Made by a program: the position numbers and the translations under genes. 31,680 nt of DNA from JBDKTK01 sp039680225 (GTDB taxonomy: Bacteria > Desulfobacterota > Syntrophia > Syntrophales > UBA4778), in assembly GCA_039680225.1 (NCBI GenBank), contig JBDKTK010000240.1, forward strand, positions 1 to 31,680, given 5' to 3'. The stretch's first letter is position 1. Each line of letters opens with the position of its first letter. Below, one piece after another: positions 25,435 to 31,680 of the stretch. The notes under the pieces are model-generated. The model did not search any database. It was given only the letters and a program-made list of their open reading frames with translations, and was not told where the DNA came from.

Positions 25435-26055
25435 GTGGGCTTAATACCTAAAGACGAGAAGTTCTATGATCTTTTCGAAGAGCTTGCCACCAAGATTGAA
25501 GAAGGCGGGATCCTTTTCCAGGAGATACTGGGCAAATTCGATTCTTCCGAACCCAAGGTTTCCAAGCTCAAGGAGATAGAGCACGAAGCCGACATCATAA
25601 CTCACCGCACATACGAGAAGATGCACAAGACCTTCCTGACGCCGCTGGACCGCGAGGATATCTACGCCCTCGTCAACAAGATGGACAGCGTGCTCGACAT
25701 GATAGAAGCTTCCGCGGTCAGGATGTACCTTTACAAAGTCAGGCAGCCGGCCGATGAGATCTTCGATTTGACCCGGATCCTTCTCAATGCAATTGCCGGG
25801 ATCAAGAAAATCATGCACGCCCTGCGCGATAAAAAAAGCTATAAAATGATCCTGGATGTCTGCGTTGAGATAAACACCCTCGAAAACGAAGGGGACTATG
25901 TCCTGCGCAATGCCATGGCCCGCCTTTTCGAGCGCGAGAAGGACGCCATCGAACTCATAAAGTGGAAAGAGATATTCGAGAGGATCGAGGAAGCGATTGA
26001 TGTTTGCGAAGACGTTTCAAACATCGTGGAGGGCATAGTCCTCAAGCATGGCTGA
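25435..26055 (+). CDS. DUF47 (PhoU-like) protein, copy 1
   Basis: All-helical protein of the DUF47/PhoU-like family, thought to modulate the adjacent phosphate transporter. 206 residues. Acidic motifs for metal binding are intact: E49-H-E-A-D53, D72-R-E-D75, D84-x3-D88 and E91, plus LENEGD and CEDV near the C-terminus. GTG start with AAGGAGGA upstream. Its 3' end overlaps the PiT start by 8 bases, so production of the two is coupled. Confidence 0.93.
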   Translation: MGLIPKDEKFYDLFEELATKIEEGGILFQEILGKFDSSEPKVSKLKEIEHEADIITHRTYEKMHKTFLTPLDREDIYALVNKMDSVLDMIEASAVRMYLYKVRQPADEIFDLTRILLNAIAGIKKIMHALRDKKSYKMILDVCVEINTLENEGDYVLRNAMARLFEREKDAIELIKWKEIFERIEEAIDVCEDVSNIVEGIVLKHG

Positions 26056-27046
26056 TCCCACGCTGATTCTTGTCATCTTCATTGTTTTCATCGCCCTGGC
26101 TTTCGACTTCATCAACGGTTTTCACGACGCCGCCAATTCCATTTCCTGTGTGGTTTCCACCAGGGTCCTGCCGCCCCGCTTTGCGGTTTACTGGGCGGCC
26201 TTTTTCAATTTCGTCGCCGCATTCAGCATCGGCGCCCCCGTCGCCCACACCATCGGGACCGGAATCGTATCCCCCGGTGTAATTGAAAACACCCTGATCC
26301 TGGCCGCCCTTTTCGGGGCGATAGCCTGGAACCTCCTGACATGGTGGTTCGGCCTCCCCAGCAGTTCCTCCCACGCCCTGATCGGCGGACTCATCGGGGC
26401 CGGCCTGGTCAAGGGCGGAGCGGGCGTTCTTGTCTGGAAGGGCATAATCAAGACCGCCAGCTTTATCGTCCTTTCGCCCGCCATCGGTTTCTGCCTGGGC
26501 TTCATCTTCATGGTCATAGTCCTCAACCTGACGCGCAATATTTCGGCCACAAAAGCAGATAACGCATTCAGGAGGATGCAGCTCTTCTCGGCGGCGATCC
26601 ACAGCTTCGGCCACGGCATGAACGACGCCCAGAAGACCATGGGAATTATAGCAATAGTCCTGTTCAGCAGCGGCTACATGGCGGTTTTCCACATCCCGTT
26701 CTGGATCGTGATTATGTGCAACACTACAATCGCGCTCGGCACCATGGCGGGCGGCTGGCGCATCGTGAAGACGATGGGGACAAAGATCACAAAGCTCCGG
26801 CCGATGGGCGGCTTCTGCGCCGAAACGGCAGCGGCTTCGTCCCTGATCGGCGCTTCGATTTTCGGGATCCCGGTCAGCACCACTCACACGATAACCGGCG
26901 CCATCATGGGGGTGGGTTCGACACACCGGGTCACCGCCGTGCGGTGGGGGATAGCCGGGACGATCGTCTGGGCCTGGGTCCTCACCATACCTGTTTCGGC
27001 CCTGATCGCCGCCGCTTTTTATTTCGTCTTAAGAACATTCATATAA
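26048..27046 (+). CDS. PiT-family inorganic phosphate transporter, copy 1
   Basis: Inner-membrane low-affinity phosphate permease. The family signature appears twice, as expected from the internal duplication: FDFINGFHDAANSI near the N-terminus and SFGHGMNDAQKTMG in the middle. About ten hydrophobic segments. 332 residues is normal for bacterial short PiT. Follows its DUF47 partner with an 8-bp overlap. Close homologue of copy 2 (28906-29901). Cation specificity (H+ or metal-phosphate) cannot be told. Confidence 0.96.
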   Translation: MADPTLILVIFIVFIALAFDFINGFHDAANSISCVVSTRVLPPRFAVYWAAFFNFVAAFSIGAPVAHTIGTGIVSPGVIENTLILAALFGAIAWNLLTWWFGLPSSSSHALIGGLIGAGLVKGGAGVLVWKGIIKTASFIVLSPAIGFCLGFIFMVIVLNLTRNISATKADNAFRRMQLFSAAIHSFGHGMNDAQKTMGIIAIVLFSSGYMAVFHIPFWIVIMCNTTIALGTMAGGWRIVKTMGTKITKLRPMGGFCAETAAASSLIGASIFGIPVSTTHTITGAIMGVGSTHRVTAVRWGIAGTIVWAWVLTIPVSALIAAAFYFVLRTFI

Positions 27047-27062
27047 CAGGAACACCAGGAAA

Positions 27063-27082
27063 GGGCAGCCGGCCGGCCGCCC
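27063..27082. terminator. Palindrome after first PiT gene
   Basis: GGGCAGCCGG facing CCGGCCGCCC: a 20-bp inverted repeat with one mismatch that becomes a G-U pair in the minus-strand transcript. It lies between convergent genes. It is nearly identical to the core of 19259-19282. Confidence 0.5.
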
Positions 27083-27104
27083 CTGCACATCAATAAACCA
27101 CAGT

Positions 27105-27710
27105 TCAGATCTTTTTCTTAATTTTTACCGGAACCGTGCACAGCCCGGCAAATCTTTCGGCGTCCTTAACAGACCCCACGATATCGCCATAATGTATCGG
27201 TATGGCCAACTCGGGTTTAATGGCATTGACGGCGTTCGCGGCCTCTTCGGCAGTCATGGTGTATGTGCCCCCGACGGGTGCAATCACAATGTCGGCCCTG
27301 ATCTGTTTCATCTCCGGGATGAAATCGGTGTCCCCGCAGTAATAGATCCTCTTTCCTTCCACGGTCACAATGAAACCGACCCAGTTGTTCGCCTTCGGAT
27401 GAAACGCTTTGTTCGTGTTGTAAGAGGGGACGGCCTCGACCGGAACACCGTTTGCCTCTATCCTGTCTCCCGGCTTCACAGTGAGGATGACCGCCTTCAG
27501 GCCGGAGCAGTCGCCCGGGCAGACAACGACAGTGCCGTCTTTCAGGACCTTCCCCACGTCATCAGGCGAGAAGTGATCGCCATGGCTGTGGCTGATCAAA
27601 ACCACATCGGCCTTTTCGGCTTTTTTCAGTTTCCAGGGATCGAAATAGATGACCTTATCGGACTTGATCATCACGCTCGAATGTCCCAGCCAGAATATCT
27701 TTTCTTCCAT
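27105..27710 (-). CDS. Metallo-beta-lactamase-fold hydrolase, UPF0173-like
   Basis: Cytoplasmic MBL-fold protein, 201 residues, substrate unknown. Metal-binding HSHGDH at 41-46, YCGDTD near 128 and IPIHYGD near the C-terminus form the binuclear site. The N-terminus FWLGHSSVMIKSD is typical of this subfamily. GGGAGG lies upstream of the ATG. It is convergent with the first PiT gene; no functional link is evident. Confidence 0.9.
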   Translation of the reverse strand: MEEKIFWLGHSSVMIKSDKVIYFDPWKLKKAEKADVVLISHSHGDHFSPDDVGKVLKDGTVVVCPGDCSGLKAVILTVKPGDRIEANGVPVEAVPSYNTNKAFHPKANNWVGFIVTVEGKRIYYCGDTDFIPEMKQIRADIVIAPVGGTYTMTAEEAANAVNAIKPELAIPIHYGDIVGSVKDAERFAGLCTVPVKIKKKI

Positions 27711-27771
27711 ATTCGCCTCCCGAAGTATATTGGTTCTCCCCGATCATGAAAAAATTTGTATCCGTGTGACA

Positions 27772-28170
27772 TCAGAGCATACTTCTAATAAACCAACAGG
27801 TTAAATAAATTGAAGCAGCCCAAATGCTTATGACTATAAGGACTCCCAGCCATCCCAACGGCCTGCCCGCCGAAAGCGACCGGGCTTTCAATCTGCATTC
27901 CTCCAGAACGTCATCAGGCATCATTTTTATGAGAAGGGCTATACAGAGAGGAATCAGCACAAGGTCGTCCACGTAACCGATAACGGGGATGAAATCGGGG
28001 ATCAAATCTATAGGGCTCATGGCGTAGCCGGCTATAACCAGCGCAAACAACTTCGCATGCAGAGGGGTCTTCGGATGCCGCGAGCACAAATACAGGGCAT
28101 ATGCTTCCCGTTTAAGTTCCGCGGCTTTGGCCTTCCATTTACCGATTTTTGTCTTCCCCATGGCCCGCAT
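27772..28170 (-). CDS. DUF1232 (YkvA-like) membrane protein
   Basis: The DUF1232 motif YAMSPIDLIPDFIPVIGYVDDLVLIP is unmistakable, followed by a short cytoplasmic stretch and a C-terminal membrane helix (LGWLGVLIVISIWAASIYLT). 132 residues from the ATG chosen; another ATG lies three codons later and a TTG two codons earlier, none with a good ribosome binding site. Function of the family is not known. Divergent from the second DUF47 gene. Confidence 0.85.
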   Translation of the reverse strand: MRAMGKTKIGKWKAKAAELKREAYALYLCSRHPKTPLHAKLFALVIAGYAMSPIDLIPDFIPVIGYVDDLVLIPLCIALLIKMMPDDVLEECRLKARSLSAGRPLGWLGVLIVISIWAASIYLTCWFIRSML

Positions 28171-28192
28171 CAGCAATACCCAGTTTTCATGT

Positions 28193-28243
28193 TTAACATA
28201 ATCTTAATCCCATCGTAACAATCCTGTAACAATTCTATTATAT
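28193..28243 (+). promoter_or_regulatory. PHO-box-like array and -10 upstream of second DUF47-PiT pair
   Basis: Four units with an 11-base period begin at 28193, 28204, 28215 and 28226. The last two share GTAACAAT exactly; the first has TTAACAT, and the second is the weakest (TTAATC). Eleven-base direct repeats are how PhoB binds its PHO boxes, here in the position of a -35 element. TATTAT (28236-28241) or the overlapping TATATG could be the -10. The phosphate sensor kinase phoR lies 2 kb away. The array matches E. coli PHO-box sequence (CTGTCAT) only partly. Confidence 0.5.
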
Positions 28244-28289
28244 GCTCCTCTCCAAACAAAGCTTTTCTTCCGTTTTTCAGGACTTGAAA

Positions 28290-28913
28290 ATGTTTAGATC
28301 ATCTGAATCAAAAAAAGAATATCTGAACCTCTTCGGGGAACTGGCGGATAAAATCAGCGATGGAAGCAGAACGTTTCTCAAAATCTTGAGTGATTTCCAG
28401 AATTATGAAGAGATGCGCCCGGAAGTGGCCGCGATTGAGCAGGATGCATATGCTTTAAATCACAAGTTGAGGGAGAAGCTCTACAAATCTTATATGACTC
28501 CGTTTGAACCGGCTGATGTGCAGGATTTGGCAGGGAAGATGGTCGGCATTATTCATTTAATTGCTACCTCAACAAAAAAGCTCGGCATATTCAGATTAAA
28601 GCAGCCGTTGGGAGATGTCCTGCAACTCACCCTTATTCTGGATGAAGCGATCACCAGGATCAAGGGCATGATCAAATCTTTGGGGGACGCGAAGAACTTT
28701 GAGGCCATCTTACAGTCATGCTCTGAAATGAGAGGCCTGAAAAGCGCAGGAGATGATGAATTTTATAAATTGGCCAAAAAACTATTCGAAAATGAGAACG
28801 ACGCGTTCGAACTGTTCAACAGGAAGCAAATCCTGGCACACAGGGAGGAAGCGATAAATACCTGCGAAGATGTGTCCGGCGTTATCGAGGGAATCATCTT
28901 AAAAAATGGATAG
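28290..28913 (+). CDS. DUF47 (PhoU-like) protein, copy 2, degenerate metal motifs
   Basis: 207 residues, collinear with copy 1 but clearly diverged. The residues at positions D53, D84, D88 and E91 of copy 1 are Tyr, Val, His and Ala here, and LENEGD has become LKSAGD, so the acidic metal sites look broken; CEDV near the end is kept. The start used is an ATG with AGGA at good spacing; an earlier in-frame ATG (28242) sits on the predicted -10 and has no ribosome binding site. Ends with an 8-base overlap with the PiT gene, like copy 1. Confidence 0.88.
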   Translation: MFRSSESKKEYLNLFGELADKISDGSRTFLKILSDFQNYEEMRPEVAAIEQDAYALNHKLREKLYKSYMTPFEPADVQDLAGKMVGIIHLIATSTKKLGIFRLKQPLGDVLQLTLILDEAITRIKGMIKSLGDAKNFEAILQSCSEMRGLKSAGDDEFYKLAKKLFENENDAFELFNRKQILAHREEAINTCEDVSGVIEGIILKNG

Positions 28914-29901
28914 CTCCCTCCTTTTCATATTCTTAATCATCTTTATAGCTCTTGTATTCGATTTCATTAACGGTTTTCATGATGCGGCCAATTCCATAGC
29001 CACCGTCGTGTCGACCCGGGTATTGAATCCAAAATACGCAGTCTGGTGGGCGGCCTTCTTTAATTTTGCGGCCGCTTTTTTAATAGGCACACAGGTCGCA
29101 AAGACGATAGGCACCGGCATAATCGATCCCAAAATTGTGGATAATGTCCTCATCGTGTCTGCTCTGGGAGGGGCAATCATCTGGAACCTGATCACATGGT
29201 GGCTGGGCCTTCCGAGCAGTTCTTCCCATGCATTGATAGGAGGCTTGATCGGGGCGGGCTTCGTGAAAGGGGGCCTGGAGGTAATGGTCTGGCAAGGGAT
29301 AATCAAGACCTCCAGTTTTATTGTCCTCTCTCCGACAATCGGCATGGTCCTCGGCCTGATCATCATGGCAGGGGCCCTCAATTTTACCAGATTAACTACA
29401 GTGACCAGCGCCGACAAAATCTTCCGGAGGCTTCAGTTATTTTCGGCCGCAATCTACAGCCTCAGTCATGGAATGAACGATGCGCAGAAGACAATGGGCA
29501 TAATTGCGATGGTGCTCTTCACGAGCGGCCATCTGGGCCCGAGCTTCCATATACCGCCATGGATCGTCCTGATTTGTTATGTTACGATTGCCCTCGGGAC
29601 GATGTCGGGCGGATGGCGCATTGTAAAAACCATGGGCACAAAAATAACGAAGCTGGAGCCCATTGGCGGTTTTTCTGCTGAAACCGCGGCGGCCATTTCG
29701 ATTATCGGAGCTTCGATGGCGGGAATCCCGGTAAGCACAACCCATACAATAACAGGGGCCATTGTGGGAGTGGGGTCAACAAAGAGGTTCTCGGCCGTGC
29801 GCTGGGGGATAGCGGGCACCATTATCTGGGCGTGGATACTGACAATCCCGGTGTCCGCCCTGATTGCAGCCGGAATTTATATGTTTTTAAGGATATTATA
29901 A
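28906..29901 (+). CDS. PiT-family inorganic phosphate transporter, copy 2
   Basis: 331-residue inner-membrane phosphate permease, closely similar to copy 1 along its full length. FDFINGFHDAANSI and SLSHGMNDAQKTMG signatures are intact. Its codons are visibly more AT-rich than those of copy 1 in the same positions, so the pair is either an old duplication or one copy was acquired. Translationally coupled to the preceding DUF47 gene. Convergent with phoR; 175 bases of intergenic DNA between them hold nothing I can name. Confidence 0.96.
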   Translation: MDSSLLFIFLIIFIALVFDFINGFHDAANSIATVVSTRVLNPKYAVWWAAFFNFAAAFLIGTQVAKTIGTGIIDPKIVDNVLIVSALGGAIIWNLITWWLGLPSSSSHALIGGLIGAGFVKGGLEVMVWQGIIKTSSFIVLSPTIGMVLGLIIMAGALNFTRLTTVTSADKIFRRLQLFSAAIYSLSHGMNDAQKTMGIIAMVLFTSGHLGPSFHIPPWIVLICYVTIALGTMSGGWRIVKTMGTKITKLEPIGGFSAETAAAISIIGASMAGIPVSTTHTITGAIVGVGSTKRFSAVRWGIAGTIIWAWILTIPVSALIAAGIYMFLRIL

Positions 29902-30076
29902 TCTGCCGGGAGCACCGGGAGCAATTGAGCGGCAACAAAATAACAGCAAACAGAAAATCTTAAAATTTCAAAGTACATTCAACACTGCATTTACAGCCCT
30001 TTTTCCATCAATCAATCCGCTTGAAAATTGGACCCGGCATCGGATTTAATATCTTAATTCCGGAACCGCTGATGGT

Positions 30077-31680
30077 CTAAACCGTAACTTCTTTGAACAG
30101 GGGAAAATAAAGCGACACGGCAGTTCCATGCCCCAACTGGCTTTCAATATCCATCCGGCCCTCATGGGCAATCATCAAATGCTTGACTATGGAAAGGCCG
30201 AGCCCCGTGCCGCCGAGTTCCCGGGAGCGCGCCTTGTCCACCCTGTAAAATCTCTCGCCCAGCCGCGATATCTCGCTCAGCGGGATGCCGATGCCCGTAT
30301 CGCTGATCCTGACCTCGACACCGCCGTCCCGTTCCGAAGCAGAAACGGCGACCTCGCCCCCCGGATTATTGAATTTGACGGCATTGTCCAGGATGTTCAG
30401 GAATATCTGGACAAGACGGTCGCGGTCGGCCCTGACCAGGGGCAGGTTTTCAGGTATGTCCTTTTTTATTTGAAGTTCTTTTTCCCGGGCTTTGTGTTCA
30501 ACCATGGAAAGGGCGGTATTAACTGAGTCGCCCAGGGACACGCCTTCGAAATAGAATTTCATTTCCCCGAGCTCGATATTTGATATGACGAGCAGGTCGT
30601 CTATGAGCCTGTTGAGCCTTGAGGTCTGCCTGTCGATCACATCGAGGAATTTCCCTGCCGTTTCCCTGTCATCGATGGCCCCGGCCTGAAGGGTTTCGAT
30701 AAAACCGAGAACGGCGGTGAGGGGCGTTTTCAGTTCATGCGTGACGTTAGCTACAAAATCCGCCCGCATTTTTTCCAGCTTCTTGATCCGGGTAACGTCA
30801 TGAAATACCAGCATCGTTTTCCGGTCGTTATGCGGAAGCCCTTTGATGGTGGATATTGTGATTTCGAAGACCCTGGGGACAGGCTCCTGGATGTTGATCA
30901 CCTTGGATATAGGGTTTTCCGTGGCAATGAAGCGTTCATAGAAGTCCTGAAGATCAGTGCTCCGGAAGGCCTCCAGCAGGGTCTTGCCGCGAATCTCGCC
31001 GTAGCGCGATCCGATCATGTTCCGGAAGGCCCGGTTGAATGCCTCAATCCGGTTTTCAATATCAAGGACAAGCACACCCTCGCTCATGCTGGCAAAGGCG
31101 GCCAGAACCTTGCTTTTCTCCTCATTAGCGGCGCTTATCTGGATTTGCAGTTCCCGGACAAGGTAATTGATATTGCTTGCCAGCTGCTGCATTTCCCCGC
31201 CCTCTTTGAGATATAGAGAGCCGGTTGTTTTTCCGTCCCGGAGTTTTTCCGTGAATTCCTCCATCTGGTTTATCGGTTTGGAAAACCGGTAAGCAAAGAA
31301 AAAAGCCAGCAGGACGGAAATAACGCTTAATATCAAAATTGAGGTGAGCAGAGAGATATTGAGGGCCCGGATCGAGCCGCCGACCTCTTTGAGCGGGCGC
31401 GCGAGACGGATATAACCGCCCGGTTCCGCAGTCCTGGACAATATGGACACATACATGGTTTCCACGTTGGTCGTGCGGCTCACGCGCACGGACCTCCCGC
31501 TGCCCTTGACGCGCGCTTCCTGGACCTCCGGCCTGTCGAGATGGTTCTCAGTGGTAGTCGCATCCACCACCGAATCGGCCAGGACCTTTCCCGAAGGGTC
31601 GATTATCGTTACGCGGGACCCCGAAATTCCGGCAAGCTGTTTGACCCCTGACTCGATTTCCTTTTCGGAGCTGTTGTCAA
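30077..31680 (-). CDS. phoR: PhoR-like phosphate sensor histidine kinase, N-terminus beyond window
   Basis: Membrane sensor kinase of the phosphate-starvation two-component system. The frame is open to the window end, so the start lies outside; the visible part begins inside the periplasmic sensor (GSRVTIIDPSGKVLADS, ENHLDRPEVQEA). Then come a membrane helix, a HAMP segment (FRFSKPINQMEEFT type), a PAS domain (ENRIEAFNRAFRNMIG), HisKA with the phosphorylated His in NVTHELKTPLTAVLGF, and an ATPase domain with N-box (DNAVKFN), DTGIGIP and GTGLGLSIVKH. PhoR fits the sensor region and neighbouring phosphate genes; a response regulator is expected just outside the window. Confidence 0.9.
   Translation of the reverse strand, partial: DNSSEKEIESGVKQLAGISGSRVTIIDPSGKVLADSVVDATTTENHLDRPEVQEARVKGSGRSVRVSRTTNVETMYVSILSRTAEPGGYIRLARPLKEVGGSIRALNISLLTSILILSVISVLLAFFFAYRFSKPINQMEEFTEKLRDGKTTGSLYLKEGGEMQQLASNINYLVRELQIQISAANEEKSKVLAAFASMSEGVLVLDIENRIEAFNRAFRNMIGSRYGEIRGKTLLEAFRSTDLQDFYERFIATENPISKVINIQEPVPRVFEITISTIKGLPHNDRKTMLVFHDVTRIKKLEKMRADFVANVTHELKTPLTAVLGFIETLQAGAIDDRETAGKFLDVIDRQTSRLNRLIDDLLVISNIELGEMKFYFEGVSLGDSVNTALSMVEHKAREKELQIKKDIPENLPLVRADRDRLVQIFLNILDNAVKFNNPGGEVAVSASERDGGVEVRISDTGIGIPLSEISRLGERFYRVDKARSRELGGTGLGLSIVKHLMIAHEGRMDIESQLGHGTAVSLYFPLFKEVTV

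Noticed and set aside
28242..28289. Longer N-terminus for DUF47 copy 2
   Set aside because: That ATG lies on the predicted -10, has no ribosome binding site, and would add residues missing in copy 1.

Overview
The window is chromosomal DNA from a Gram-negative bacterium. The signs are a retrograde lipid-transport (Mla) system, a predicted outer-membrane barrel, signal peptidase II and a TRAP transporter. Gene content (ileS-lspA pair, long-form HisG, MCE protein with a C-terminal barrel-like region, DUF47-PiT pairs, CHASE2 cyclase) is what I would expect of a Desulfobacterota-like (former deltaproteobacterial) lineage, but taxonomy is an inference. I see no integrase, transposase, phage gene or CRISPR array; this is core or near-core chromosome with a few unusual modules.

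Layout. (1) 1-214: non-coding, with a 12-bp tandem repeat. (2) 215-10452, all on the minus strand and read right to left: CHASE2 adenylate cyclase, an oversized alanine racemase, a D-Ala-D-Ala ligase (copy A), an outer-membrane protein, a second ligase-like paralogue (copy B), then mlaE, mlaF and mlaD. Spacing is mostly 1-20 bp, with a 118-bp gap before the outer-membrane gene. (3) 10532-10766: promoter, tRNA-Thr(CGT), a hairpin and AT-rich repeats. (4) 10770-14560, minus strand: hisI-hisG-hisB-(unknown exported protein)-hisA-HIT protein. (5) 14724-19224, plus strand: small membrane coiled-coil protein, TRAP transporter dctPQM, a 3D-domain lipoprotein and a membrane-anchored Ala/Pro-rich protein. 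(6) 19296-25177, minus strand: lspA, ileS, groEL, groES and a Dabb protein. (7) 25435-29901: two DUF47-PiT phosphate-transport pairs on the plus strand, separated by a metallo-beta-lactamase-fold hydrolase and a DUF1232 protein on the minus strand. (8) 30077-31680, minus strand: a PhoR-like phosphate sensor kinase cut by the window edge.

How the parts work together. Region 2 looks like a cell-envelope module: D-alanine is made by the racemase, ligated by one or both ligases, and the downstream Mla genes maintain outer-membrane lipid asymmetry. The most interesting point is that the second ligase carries Phe where the D-Ala-D-Ala enzymes carry the specificity Tyr (Tyr216 of E. coli DdlB), and Cys where they carry Ser150. 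That Phe is the change associated with D-Ala-D-lactate ligases. The racemase also carries an extra C-terminal region of about 280 residues that I cannot name.

Regions 7 and 8 form a phosphate locus. The second DUF47-PiT pair has a PHO-box-like array of 11-bp repeats upstream and a DUF47 partner that has lost several acidic metal-ligand residues. The first pair has an ordinary promoter candidate and an intact DUF47. This suggests one housekeeping pair and one phosphate-regulated pair.
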